The notes beneath the pieces were generated by a model. That model saw only the letters and a list, made by a program, of their open reading frames with translations. It was not told the origin of the DNA and searched no databases. This document shows positions 9,105-17,651 of a stretch of DNA of 54,755 nt, piece by piece. The DNA comes from a bacterium (GTDB lineage: Bacteria > Bacillota_I > Bacilli_A > Izemoplasmatales > UBA1188), in assembly GCA_017960565.1 (NCBI GenBank), contig JAGCYY010000001.1, forward strand, positions 1 to 54,755, given 5' to 3'. Numbering within the stretch: the stretch's first letter is position 1; each line of letters starts with the position of its first letter. The position numbers and the translations under genes were made by a program.

Positions 9105-10610
9105 TTAAAAATTATATAATTTAGAATATTTTTCATTTAGATAATCAATATAATCTTTTGTAGTAAATTCTCGTCCTGTTATTTTTAATATCCAATCATT
9201 TGGATCATTCATTGGAGCGATATCAAAGACGTTATTTTTAAGCCAATTTTTGATTTTTAATAAGTCTCCATCTTCTAGTGCTTTATCAAAATCAAAATCT
9301 TCTTTCATTCTATTCAATATCATAGCTCCATAAGCGTTACCTATCGCATAAGAAGGAAAATATCCAAATGATCCGCCTGTCCAGTGCACATCTTGTAAAA
9401 TACCTTCTTTGTCACTTGGCGGTGTAATACCTAGATATTCTTTGTATTTCTTATTCCACTCAAGGTTTAAACCTTGAGTGGATATCTTTCCGTTGACTAG
9501 ATCCTTTTCAAGTTCATACCTTATTAATATATGTATACAATAGGTTAGTTCATCAGAATCTGTACGAATTAAAGTTGGTTTTGCAATATTTATACCCTTA
9601 TAAAAATCATCAAAACTCACATCACTAAATATATCATTACATATTTCTTTAACCTTATTATATATATGTTTAATATAATGAGGATTTCTACCTATATAAT
9701 TTTCATAGAATCTAGATATAGTTTCATGCATAGCACTAGTGATATTATCCGATAATCCTATAGTAAAAAACTTGTGTGGAATATTCTGCCCAAATATAGC
9801 GTGTCCTCCCTCATGAATGACACTATAAATGTTTGATGTAAACATATTCTCATGGTAGTGTGTAGTGACTCTTATATCATTCTCACTTGGGAATGTAGTA
9901 AATGGATGTTCTGTAGTTGACAAAAGACCGCGATTTGTGTCAAATTCGTTGAATTTAAGCAGAAAATTACTGATTTTCTCTTGAAGTGGGATAGGAACGC
10001 TATATTCTAAGAAATCTTCTCTTCTTTCTACCTTAGACAAGACAACTTTTTTGAGTATCGGAAGTATTCCTTCCTTGATTTCTTTAAAGAATTTATCAAG
10101 AATTTTTTCATTGTTTCCAGGCTCATAATCGTCAAGACAAATGTCATATAGTGTCCCTTTATTTTTCCCTCTTAAAGACAGAATCTTTCTTGTCATATCG
10201 ACTACTTTACTAAAGGTATCTTGGTAGATACTATAATCGCCTTTTTCTTTTGCCTCTAACCATTTAGTATAAGAAGTTCCAAAAAGAAGAGACATTTCAT
10301 ATTGAAGTTCTGGTGAGATATTCTTGGTTCTTTCATAATCTCTATGTTGCATTTCAAAGAGTCTTTTATATTCAAGAGGGAATTCATCTCTTCTTAAATA
10401 TGCCTCTTTAACATAATCGATATAATCATCGCTTTTAAGAACTTTAAAGTAATCGGTTTCTATTCTCGCAAAAGCCTTGTTGGCTTCCTCACTTGCGGCT
10501 TTTGGTGCAATTGTTTCTAAATCAAAACTAAAAATCGACATTATATAATTATAATCTGATTTCCACGAAGAATAATATTTAGTTTTTTCTAAAATCTCTT
10601 CCTTTTTCAT
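9105..10610 (-). CDS. M32 family metallocarboxypeptidase (Taq carboxypeptidase type)
   Basis: A 501-residue, all-helical zinc carboxypeptidase. The HEGGH zinc motif is preceded by the typical SNIYSVIHE context and followed by a HETISRFYEN block carrying the third ligand. Further family blocks are TRTDSDELTY-like (here RTDSDELTYCIHILIRYELE) and GSFGYFPSYAIGNAYGA near the C terminus. Family members remove C-terminal residues from peptides in the cytosol. ATG at 10610 is preferred over 10637 because AGGGG lies about ten bases upstream and homology starts there. It is transcribed alone, divergent from the HTH-methyltransferase gene. Confidence 0.9.
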   Translation of the reverse strand: MKKEEILEKTKYYSSWKSDYNYIMSIFSFDLETIAPKAASEEANKAFARIETDYFKVLKSDDYIDYVKEAYLRRDEFPLEYKRLFEMQHRDYERTKNISPELQYEMSLLFGTSYTKWLEAKEKGDYSIYQDTFSKVVDMTRKILSLRGKNKGTLYDICLDDYEPGNNEKILDKFFKEIKEGILPILKKVVLSKVERREDFLEYSVPIPLQEKISNFLLKFNEFDTNRGLLSTTEHPFTTFPSENDIRVTTHYHENMFTSNIYSVIHEGGHAIFGQNIPHKFFTIGLSDNITSAMHETISRFYENYIGRNPHYIKHIYNKVKEICNDIFSDVSFDDFYKGINIAKPTLIRTDSDELTYCIHILIRYELEKDLVNGKISTQGLNLEWNKKYKEYLGITPPSDKEGILQDVHWTGGSFGYFPSYAIGNAYGAMILNRMKEDFDFDKALEDGDLLKIKNWLKNNVFDIAPMNDPNDWILKITGREFTTKDYIDYLNEKYSKLYNF

Positions 10611-10734
10611 ATAAAATATCCCCTTGATTAAAAACAATTATACACGATTCGTCTTTTTGTGCAATAGAAACTTTAAAAAGTTTTTAAACTTATTTTCACA
10701 GGCAAAAAAAGACAATAAAAAAGCTCTAAAATAT

Positions 10735-10769
10735 ATGAATTTTCTTCCTATAAGTTGATAAAAATTCAT
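10735..10769. promoter_or_regulatory. inverted repeat in the divergent promoter region
   Basis: ATGAATTTT (10735-10743) and AAAATTCAT (10761-10769) are exact inverted repeats with a 17-base spacer, in the 211-base divergent gap before the HTH-methyltransferase gene. A TATATAAT-like -10 lies just downstream around 10775. The arrangement suits an operator for the HTH head of the adjacent protein, but a simple RNA hairpin is possible. Confidence 0.35.
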
Positions 10770-10821
10770 CTTTATTATATAATAAAAGCCATAGAAGTTC
10801 TGAAAAGAGGGATAAAATAAA

Positions 10822-11835
10822 ATGAGCGTCTATTTTGGCAAAAAAATAAAAGAAATCCGTAAAAATAATAACCTTACCCAAACAGAGTTCGCCTCTATTT
10901 TCGGTTATAAAGATAAATCGATGATTGCCCATATTGAAAATGGTGATACAGAAATGAGCAACGATAAAATAACTATATTAATAGAAAGATTCAATGTCGA
11001 CGCTAACGAATTGTTTATCAATAAAGAAAAGCCAGCTGAAGAAAAACAAGTTATCACTACAATTTATGATTATTATAATCAATATGATGAAGATAGTCGT
11101 TTAAAAAGAAGAACTGGGCAAGTTGAATATCTCACCACAAGCAAATACATTCATGAATATTTAAAACCAGGCGATAAAATTATTGAAATTGGTGCCGGAA
11201 CAGGTGCTTATTCTATTTCACTTGCTGAAGAGGGTTATGATGTCACCTCTATTGAACTTGTGAAACATAATTTAGATATTCTAAAATCAAAAATCACAAA
11301 TGATATGAATATTAAAACTTATCAAGGCAACGCTCTTGATTTATCAATGTTTCCTAGTGAGTCATTCGATATCACTTTGGTGCTTGGACCAATGTATCAT
11401 TTATTCACAAAAGAAGACAAAGTTAAATGCTTATTAGAAGCGAAAAGAATTACTAAAAAAGAAGGTTATATTTTTGTCGCATATTGTATGAATGAGGCAA
11501 CTATTATCACCTATGTTTTTGAGTCTAATGGCTTAACTGAAGTAATTGATAAAAATTTACTCACAAGAGATTGGCATTGTAAAAGCGATCCTAAAGAGAT
11601 ATTCGAATTAGTAAGAATCGAAGATATCAATGAATACAATAAAGAATCAGACTTAAAAAGAATCAAAATAGTGGCAACTGATGGAGCATCTAGATATATA
11701 AGAGATCATTTAAACAAAATGAGTGATGAAGTTTTTAGTAAATGGATTGATTTTCATCTTCATACATGCGAAAGAATAGATTTAATAGGAGCTACTCATC
11801 ATAGTCTAGATATTTTAAAGAAAAACAATATATAA
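10822..11835 (+). CDS. XRE-type HTH domain fused to a SAM-dependent methyltransferase
   Basis: This 337-residue protein has an N-terminal Xre/Cro-like helix-turn-helix (residues 1-66: LTQTEFASIFGY...IENG) and a class I methyltransferase domain from about residue 85. The methyltransferase motif I is IIEIGAGTGAYS, with ALDL and VLGPMYHLF downstream. That LGPMYHL motif is typical of small-molecule or antibiotic-resistance-like methyltransferases rather than DNA methylases. The HTH head matches that of the acetyltransferase fusion at 17651-18529 (32 of 65 ungapped positions by my count). A DNA-binding sensor-enzyme or self-regulated resistance enzyme is inferred. A DUF218 gene follows after 37 bases. 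Confidence 0.8.
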   Translation: MSVYFGKKIKEIRKNNNLTQTEFASIFGYKDKSMIAHIENGDTEMSNDKITILIERFNVDANELFINKEKPAEEKQVITTIYDYYNQYDEDSRLKRRTGQVEYLTTSKYIHEYLKPGDKIIEIGAGTGAYSISLAEEGYDVTSIELVKHNLDILKSKITNDMNIKTYQGNALDLSMFPSESFDITLVLGPMYHLFTKEDKVKCLLEAKRITKKEGYIFVAYCMNEATIITYVFESNGLTEVIDKNLLTRDWHCKSDPKEIFELVRIEDINEYNKESDLKRIKIVATDGASRYIRDHLNKMSDEVFSKWIDFHLHTCERIDLIGATHHSLDILKKNNI

Positions 11836-11872
11836 GGAAAGAGAGATATTAGATTATTTCTAGGGATTATTT

Positions 11873-12280
11873 ATGAATATAGTCGTAATACTTGGAAAAA
11901 GACTCAATGATGATTCTTCGATGAAAGAAGAATTGATTGAAAGAATAGAATTAGGTATAAAAACATTTGAAACTAAAGAAGTTGATTATCTTTGTATCTG
12001 TGGTGGTGCACCAAACATCAAAGCTGGTGTTACAGAAGCGAGTCAAATGTTTGCATACCTTATAATGAAAGGGTTCGATGAAAATAGAATCATCGCAGAA
12101 GACAAATCCTTAACAACCAGAGGAAATGCTAGATATCTTAAAAAGATTCTAAAAGATGTAACTATAGAAAACCTGTATCTCGTTTCAACAAAATATCATT
12201 TCTTTAGGAAGGGTCTTCCTAAATGCCAAGATCAATTCAAAAAATTTTTTAAAAATGCAAACATAATAAATGTATATTAA
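11873..12280 (+). CDS. DUF218/YdcF-like family protein
   Basis: A 135-residue protein with the DUF218 pattern: an N-terminal strand ending in LGKRL, a central CGGAP followed by TEASQM, then EDKSLTTRGNARYL and VSTKYHFFRKGL. In the family this fold binds nucleotide-like ligands such as S-adenosylmethionine, and some members (SanA, ElyC) act on envelope functions. No membrane segment or signal is present, so this is a short cytosolic version. It is slightly shorter than usual at the C terminus. It probably belongs to the same transcript as the HTH-methyltransferase and the C69 dipeptidase. The biochemical role is unknown. Confidence 0.7.
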   Translation: MNIVVILGKRLNDDSSMKEELIERIELGIKTFETKEVDYLCICGGAPNIKAGVTEASQMFAYLIMKGFDENRIIAEDKSLTTRGNARYLKKILKDVTIENLYLVSTKYHFFRKGLPKCQDQFKKFFKNANIINVY

Positions 12281-12296
12281 CTAGGAGGAAAACAAT

Positions 12297-13769
12297 ATGT
12301 CATGCACGACAATTTTAGTAGGTAAAAAGGCAAGTTATGATGGATCAACCATCATCGCTAGAAACGATGATGGGGGATATGATGTAAAAAGATTAGAAGT
12401 TGTAATCCCAAAGAAGCGACCAAGTAAATATAAATGCGTTATTAGCCATTTAGAAATCGATCTTCCAGATAATCCATTAAAATATACAATCTGTCCTAAT
12501 GTCGATAAAAAGGATGGGATATGGGGGGCTTTTGGAATAAATGAACTAAATGTCGGAATGACTGCGACGGAGACAATCAGTTCAAACGTTCGTGTTATCT
12601 CTCATGACCCTTATGTTCGATATAAAAAGAGTGAAGATGAATCAAAAGATAAAGATAAGAATAATGAAATAGTTGGAGGTATTGGTGAAGAAGATATCAT
12701 ATCTTTAGTTCTCCCATACATATCTTCGGCAAGAGAAGGTGTTGTAAGACTCGGATCACTTCTTGAAAAATATGGGACATATGAAGCAAATGGTCTTGCG
12801 ATTAGTGATGAAAATGAGATATGGTGGCTTGAAACAATCGGTGGTCATCATTGGATTGCAAAAAGAGTGCCAGATGATAGAGTAGTTATAATGCCTAATC
12901 AATTTGGTCTTGATGAGTTTGATTTTTCTGATGCTTATTCTGAAAAGAAAGAAAATATGTGTTCAGAAGATCTCAAAGACTTCATGGTTAAAAACCATAT
13001 TGACTGTAATCTTACATCTACATTTAATCCACGTCTAGCATTTGGTTCACACACATATCAAGATCATATTTATAACACCCCAAGAGCGTGGTTTATGCTT
13101 AGATATTTAAACCCTAGAGAATATACATATGATGGTGATAATGCTTATTTCAAACCTGATAGTGATGATATTCCATGGTCGTTTGTGCCATCGAGAAAAA
13201 TATCGATTGAAGAAATAAAATATATCTTATCATCATATTATCAAGGAACGCCATATAACCCTTATTCAAAATCAAGTGAAAAAGGCAAATACCGTTCTAT
13301 TGGTGTACCAAACACCGACGATGCCGGCATTATTCAAATAAGGGGCTATCTTCTACCTGAAATTAAAGGACTTATATATGTATCTTTGGGTGGTGGAGTA
13401 TTTACTTCGTCTATTGCTGAATACGCAAATGTGTCTAATTTTCCAAGCTTCTTATCTACAACTCCACTAGATGTATCTTGTGATCATTTCTTTTGGATAA
13501 GTAGACTGATTGCAGCCTTGACAGATGCTAATTACGTTAAAACAATCGCCCTTATTGAAAGATATCAATATCAGTCACTGCTAAAATCATTTGAGGCAAT
13601 ACATAAATCTGATGCTGAATTTATCAAGACAAAAGATATTGAAATTCTAAATAAAACTAATGAATCTATATGCAGCGAGGCAAAAAAAGATTCTCTTGAT
13701 GTATTGAAGAAAGTTTTAAATATCGCAAGTGACAGCATGAAAACTAGATACAACAGATCAGACAATTAA
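12297..13769 (+). CDS. pepD: C69 family dipeptidase (PepD type)
   Basis: This 490-residue Ntn-hydrolase has its nucleophile at C3: the MSCTTILVGKKASYDGST opening is the C69 signature, with the following IIARNDDGG block conserved. Removal of the first two residues would free the catalytic cysteine. The family cleaves dipeptides in the cytosol, and no secretion signal is seen. An AGGAGG lies seven bases upstream of ATG. One base separates its stop codon from the phosphatase gene, so the two are translationally adjacent. The N terminus contains no propeptide, unlike some lactobacillar or mammalian relatives. Confidence 0.9.
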   Translation: MSCTTILVGKKASYDGSTIIARNDDGGYDVKRLEVVIPKKRPSKYKCVISHLEIDLPDNPLKYTICPNVDKKDGIWGAFGINELNVGMTATETISSNVRVISHDPYVRYKKSEDESKDKDKNNEIVGGIGEEDIISLVLPYISSAREGVVRLGSLLEKYGTYEANGLAISDENEIWWLETIGGHHWIAKRVPDDRVVIMPNQFGLDEFDFSDAYSEKKENMCSEDLKDFMVKNHIDCNLTSTFNPRLAFGSHTYQDHIYNTPRAWFMLRYLNPREYTYDGDNAYFKPDSDDIPWSFVPSRKISIEEIKYILSSYYQGTPYNPYSKSSEKGKYRSIGVPNTDDAGIIQIRGYLLPEIKGLIYVSLGGGVFTSSIAEYANVSNFPSFLSTTPLDVSCDHFFWISRLIAALTDANYVKTIALIERYQYQSLLKSFEAIHKSDAEFIKTKDIEILNKTNESICSEAKKDSLDVLKKVLNIASDSMKTRYNRSDN

Positions 13770-13770
13770 A

Positions 13771-14241
13771 ATGAAAAAAATAATGTTCATTTGCCATGGA
13801 AATATCTGCAGAAGTCCAATGGCTGAATTTATCATGAAAGATATTGTAAAAAAGAATCATAAAGAGAATGATTATTATATTTCTTCATCCGCAGTATCAG
13901 ATGAAGAAATATATAGAGGAATCGGTAATCCTATCTATCCACCCGCAAAAAAAGCATTAAAAGATCATAATATAGAATTTAGCGAACATTATGCAGTTAT
14001 TCTTAAAAAAGAAGATTATGATAAATATGATCTTTTGATTGCGATGGATTCATATAATATGAGACTTGTGAATTATATAATCGGCCATGATAAATTAAAT
14101 AAAGTACATAAACTTTTAGAATATACCAACAATATAAGAGATGTATCTGATCCTTGGTATACAAGAGATTTTGATAGAGCATTTAATGATATAAAAGATG
14201 GATGCCTTGCACTTTTTAATTATTTAGAATCAAAAAAATAA
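13771..14241 (+). CDS. low-molecular-weight protein tyrosine phosphatase
   Basis: A 156-residue enzyme. The P-loop CHGNICRS carries the catalytic C8 and R14 (C-x5-R), and the acid/base aspartate lies in the DPWYTRDF motif near residue 126. The length is normal for the family, which dephosphorylates phosphotyrosine or phosphoarginine residues in bacterial proteins. The C8/C13 pair inside the loop would allow redox control, as known for other members. The start lies one base after the dipeptidase stop and no separate ribosome site is obvious, so translation may be coupled. A terminator follows. Confidence 0.92.
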   Translation: MKKIMFICHGNICRSPMAEFIMKDIVKKNHKENDYYISSSAVSDEEIYRGIGNPIYPPAKKALKDHNIEFSEHYAVILKKEDYDKYDLLIAMDSYNMRLVNYIIGHDKLNKVHKLLEYTNNIRDVSDPWYTRDFDRAFNDIKDGCLALFNYLESKK

Positions 14242-14264
14242 TTTTAAAAATCATATTTTTTGTT

Positions 14265-14293
14265 GCACTCTCTAATACATAGAGTGCTTTTTT
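14265..14293 (+). terminator. intrinsic terminator after the phosphatase gene
   Basis: GCACTCT (14265-14271) pairs with AGAGTGC (14281-14287), followed by six T. It ends the unit running from the HTH-methyltransferase through the phosphatase. Confidence 0.85.
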
Positions 14294-14377
14294 ATAATTT
14301 AACTATAGAAAATATTAAATATTTGTTTCATAATACAAAAAGAAGTTTCAAAAAATATCATTTGTTTGAGGTAAAAC

Positions 14378-15391
14378 ATGAAAAATTTAATGATCGTAGG
14401 TGGCACGGGATTTCTTGGTTATTATTCCGCTAAAGAAGCACTAGAAAGAGGCTACAAAGTTGCATCTCTTTCTTTAGATGATATCAATCTTGAAGGTTGG
14501 TATCCAAAAGAAATTGAAGTTCATTTTGGTGATGTATTCAAGATGGAAGAGGAGGAATTAATAGAGATATTTAAAGGTTATAATTATCTCATCTATTCAG
14601 TTGGACCAGATGATAGAGTAACACCTCCAGCTCCATCATATGAATTCTTCCACGAGAGACTTGTAGTTCATCCAACTAAAGTATTTAATGCTGCAAGAAA
14701 AGCAGGAGTAAAAAAAGCGGTTGTATTCAATTCATATTTTGCAACATTCGATAGAATGTATCCAGAAAAGAAAATTGGAGAACGCCATCCGTATGTTAGA
14801 TGCCGTTTAGAACAAGCTAATAGTTTAATAGAGGCTGGCGGATCTTCTATGGAAGTTGTCGTATTAGAACTTCCATATATCTTTGGTGCAATGCCAGAAA
14901 GAGTTCCTCTTTGGAAAGATGTTTTTATTGAAAGATTCTTTAAAGGAAAATTCGTTTTCTTCCCTAAAGGCGGAACTACAATGATCCACGTTAAACATAT
15001 CGGTGAAGCAGCAATCGGTGCTTTAGAAAATGGTGTTGGTGGAGAAAGATATCCAATCGGTGATTTGAATGAATCATTTGATTTTATGCTTAAAGCTTTC
15101 ACAGAAGGTCTTCACACTAAGAAAGTTATCTGCCATGCAGGAAAGAGAATTTGTGCTTGGGGAGCAAATCAATTTGTGGCTAAAAAAGAAGCTAAAGAAG
15201 GCAATGAACCAGGTCTTAATTTCAAATATCTTATGCTAGATATTATGAGTGAAAATATGTTTATCCCAGAAGAAGAAATAGAAAAGAATTCTAAATTATT
15301 TGGATATGGTAGAGGTGGTGTTAAAGAAGGCATCATCGAAGCTATGGAAAGAGCTTATCCAAATGGTTATCCAGAAAAGAAAAAGAAATAA
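14378..15391 (+). CDS. NAD(P)-binding epimerase/dehydratase-like protein
   Basis: This 337-residue extended short-chain-dehydrogenase-like protein begins with the Rossmann motif VGGTGFLG. A serine-type block (VVFNSYFATF) sits where the catalytic Ser/Thr strand belongs. The usual YxxxK appears as YVRCR, with arginine in place of the catalytic lysine, so activity may be altered or the protein may use the fold only for binding. It overlaps the EFR1 gene by one base (TAATG), implying coupled synthesis and perhaps a shared redox reaction. No sugar-specific motif is recognisable and the substrate is unknown. Confidence 0.72.
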   Translation: MKNLMIVGGTGFLGYYSAKEALERGYKVASLSLDDINLEGWYPKEIEVHFGDVFKMEEEELIEIFKGYNYLIYSVGPDDRVTPPAPSYEFFHERLVVHPTKVFNAARKAGVKKAVVFNSYFATFDRMYPEKKIGERHPYVRCRLEQANSLIEAGGSSMEVVVLELPYIFGAMPERVPLWKDVFIERFFKGKFVFFPKGGTTMIHVKHIGEAAIGALENGVGGERYPIGDLNESFDFMLKAFTEGLHTKKVICHAGKRICAWGANQFVAKKEAKEGNEPGLNFKYLMLDIMSENMFIPEEEIEKNSKLFGYGRGGVKEGIIEAMERAYPNGYPEKKKK

Positions 15392-16290
15392 TGAAAATAC
15401 TAATCTGCGTATTTAGTGGTACAGGACACACATTCCTAGCCGCTAGGGCTATTGAAAAAGGTTTTAAAGAAGCTGGAGCAAGCGTAGATCTTCATGCGAT
15501 TAAAAGACCATATAAAGATCTACCTGATTCATCAAAATATGATTATGTTGGACTAGGATATCCTATCCACGCTTTTAATGCGCCTAAAATCTTTGTCGAC
15601 TATTGTAAGTTACTGCCAAAAACAGAAAATAATACAAAAGTATTTTTCTTTAAAACTTCAGGTGAGCCATTTCATCCTAATAGTGCATCAAGCATCTTAG
15701 CTTATAAATCTCTTAAGAAGAAAGGATATGATATTATTCAAGATACTCATATGCTTATGCCTTACAACATAATGTTTAGATATAAAGATGCACTTGCGAA
15801 GCAAATGTATCTTTATACAATGGCAATGTCTAAACTTATTGTAAAGAAAATATTGTGTGGTAACTTTGAACACCCTAAGTACAATTTCTTTACTAGAATA
15901 TTTGCGACAATATTTAGAATTGAATGGATATGCAGTTTTGCGGTAGGTCCTTTTTATCATGTAAAGAAAGATAAATGTTCAAAATGTGGATTATGCGTAA
16001 AAAAATGTCCATCTTCTAACATTAAATTAACAGAAAAGGGTATAAAGTTTGGTGCTCATTGTTCAACATGTATGAAATGTGTGTTTGAATGCCCTTGTGA
16101 TGCGGTTAGGCCAGGCATATTAAATCCATGGCGTGTAAATGGAAGGTATGACTTTAATGGATATTTAAAAGATGATTCTATTCCAAATGTCTATATCACA
16201 GATGAAACAAAAGGTTATTTCAAGCATTTCAAAAAATACTATAATTTAGTAGACAAAGAATTAAAATCATATAATATCGAAGTCTTCTAA
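15391..16290 (+). CDS. EFR1 family flavodoxin-ferredoxin fusion
   Basis: A 299-residue electron carrier. Residues 1-150 are flavodoxin-like, with the phosphate loop FSGTGHT near the start. From about residue 190 come two [4Fe-4S] ferredoxin motifs, CSKCGLCVKKCP and CSTCMKCVFECP. This layout matches the EFR1 family common in gut anaerobes. It should be cytosolic and move electrons between ferredoxin-level donors and a partner oxidoreductase. The start codon overlaps the stop of the epimerase-like gene, so that protein is the natural partner candidate. No terminator is evident before the tRNA promoter. Confidence 0.85.
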   Translation: MKILICVFSGTGHTFLAARAIEKGFKEAGASVDLHAIKRPYKDLPDSSKYDYVGLGYPIHAFNAPKIFVDYCKLLPKTENNTKVFFFKTSGEPFHPNSASSILAYKSLKKKGYDIIQDTHMLMPYNIMFRYKDALAKQMYLYTMAMSKLIVKKILCGNFEHPKYNFFTRIFATIFRIEWICSFAVGPFYHVKKDKCSKCGLCVKKCPSSNIKLTEKGIKFGAHCSTCMKCVFECPCDAVRPGILNPWRVNGRYDFNGYLKDDSIPNVYITDETKGYFKHFKKYYNLVDKELKSYNIEVF

Positions 16291-16312
16291 TCTAAAAATA
16301 GAAATTTATGTC

Positions 16313-16340
16313 TTGATTTATAACTATTTTATGATATACT
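16313..16340 (+). promoter_or_regulatory. promoter of the tRNA cluster
   Basis: TTGATT (16313-16318) and TATACT (16335-16340) with a 16-base spacer lie about 27 bases before tRNA-Arg. This is a good sigma-70-type match placed as expected for a stable-RNA unit. Confidence 0.6.
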
Positions 16341-16366
16341 ATTTATGCGTGTTAATGACTCGTGAT

Positions 16367-16443
16367 ACGCCCATAGCTCAATTGGATAGAGCGTTTGACT
16401 ACGGATCAAAAGGTTGCGGGTTCGACTCCTGCTGGGCGTGCCA
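16367..16443 (+). tRNA. tRNA-Arg (anticodon ACG)
   Basis: The acceptor ACGCCCA (16367-16373) pairs with TGGGCGT (16433-16439). The D arm is GCTC/GAGC, and the anticodon stem TTTGA/TCAAA encloses loop CTACGGA with anticodon ACG at 16401-16403. The GCGGG/CCTGC T arm has a TTCGACT loop. The 3' CCA is encoded. It reads CGU/CGC after inosine modification. Confidence 0.95.
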
Positions 16444-16479
16444 GCAAGACTAGAAAAGCAATAATATATATAATAATGT

Positions 16480-16556
16480 CGGAAAGTTGCACAGCTTGGT
16501 AGTGCGCCTGGTTTGGGACCAGGATGTCGCAGGTTCAAATCCTGTCTTTCCGACCA
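16480..16556 (+). tRNA. tRNA-Pro (anticodon TGG)
   Basis: The acceptor CGGAAAG (16480-16486) pairs with CTTTCCG (16546-16552). The D stem is GCAC/GTGC and the anticodon stem CCTGG/CCAGG encloses TTTGGGA with anticodon TGG. The T loop is TTCAAAT, the discriminator is A, and CCA is encoded. Confidence 0.95.
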
Positions 16557-16573
16557 TTATTTTATAAAAGCAT

Positions 16574-16647
16574 GGAGCTTTAGCCAAGCGGTAAGGCAAG
16601 GGACTGCAACTCCCTGATCCCCGGTTCAAATCCGGGAGGCTCCTCCA
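16574..16647 (+). tRNA. tRNA-Cys (anticodon GCA)
   Basis: The acceptor GGAGCTT pairs with AGGCTCC with one G-T. The anticodon stem GGGA/TCCC encloses CTGCAAC with anticodon GCA. The discriminator base is T, the expected cysteine identity element. CCA is encoded. Confidence 0.95.
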
Positions 16648-16659
16648 ATTTTAAAATTC

Positions 16660-16691
16660 AAGTCTCAGTTTATTCTGGGACTTTTATTTTT
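16660..16691 (+). terminator. terminator of the tRNA cluster
   Basis: AAGTCTCAG (16660-16668) pairs with CTGGGACTT (16675-16683) with one wobble, followed by a T-rich TTTATTTTT. It lies 12 bases past tRNA-Cys. Confidence 0.8.
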
Positions 16692-16778
16692 GAGATAAAA
16701 TAATGTATATATAAATTGTTGATTTGTTGACTATTATTCTTGCATATGCAATAATAATGCTATAGGAAGTGTTTTATT

Positions 16779-17651
16779 ATGAGTGATTATGAGATAATAC
16801 AATTCAAAAATGAAAATATAGAATTATCAGTAAATGTCTCACCATTTGAAGATACTGTTTGGTTAACAAAAGAACAAATGGCAATATTGTTTGAGAGAGA
16901 TAGAAGTGTTATATCAAGACATATAAACAATATTTACAAGGAAGGCGAATTGGATAAAAGTACTTCTGTGCATTTTTTGCACATAAGTGATAGTAATCCA
17001 AAAAATAGACCGCCTGAACTTTATAATTTAGATGTAATTATATCTGTCGGTTATAGAGTGAAGTCGAAAAACGGAACACTATTTCGCAAATGGGCAAACT
17101 CTATATTAAAAGAGTATTTAATTAAAGGATATGTTATAAACGAAAATAGAACATTAGTAACAAACGATAATTACATAAATTTAATTAATAGAGTTGAGTC
17201 AATTGATTTGAGACTAAAACGCATAGAAAATGATGAATTGAGCTATAAAAAAGAAAAACTAATCATAAACGGTGAAGTGTTTGACGCTACTTCATATTTA
17301 GAAAGCATTGTTTCTAGTGCAAAGAAAAAAGTTTTGCTTGTTGATCCTTATGTAGATTCAAAAGCACTTAACATTTTAAAAAATTCGAAAGACAACAACG
17401 TTAGTATTAAAATTATCACATCTACCAAATCTAAATTATCAAAGTCTGATTTAAACGCATTCAATAAACAGTATAGAAACACTATCGTAATAAATATTGA
17501 TAATGATTTTCATGATAGATATTTGTATGTCGATAATAAGATATTTCATCTTGGTTCATCAATCAATTATTTAGGAAGTAAAATATCTCAAATTGATGAA
17601 GTTTTAGATGAAGATATTAAAAAATATTTGATGAAGAGAGTTGATTATTAA
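16779..17651 (+). CDS. RhuM-like protein with C-terminal phospholipase D-like domain
   Basis: A 290-residue fusion. Residues 1-115 match the RhuM (virulence protein) family: VWLTKEQMAILFERDRSVISRHI is a winged-helix-like DNA-binding segment, followed by YNLDVIISVGYRVKS and FRKWAN. From about residue 160 a PLD-like fold appears, with strand VLLVDPYVD and a single catalytic-type motif HDRYLYVDNKIFHLGSSIN (H-x-R/K-x4-D). One motif per chain implies action as a dimer. RhuM genes occur in mobile and defence regions, and PLD folds often act as nucleases. The stop overlaps the start of the HTH-acetyltransferase (TAATG), so the two are coupled. Confidence 0.8.
   Translation: MSDYEIIQFKNENIELSVNVSPFEDTVWLTKEQMAILFERDRSVISRHINNIYKEGELDKSTSVHFLHISDSNPKNRPPELYNLDVIISVGYRVKSKNGTLFRKWANSILKEYLIKGYVINENRTLVTNDNYINLINRVESIDLRLKRIENDELSYKKEKLIINGEVFDATSYLESIVSSAKKKVLLVDPYVDSKALNILKNSKDNNVSIKIITSTKSKLSKSDLNAFNKQYRNTIVINIDNDFHDRYLYVDNKIFHLGSSINYLGSKISQIDEVLDEDIKKYLMKRVDY

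Noticed and set aside
16329-16538. Open frame on the minus strand across tRNA-Arg and tRNA-Pro
   Set aside because: It is antisense to two well-folded tRNA genes, has no ribosome site, and its product reads like translated tRNA.
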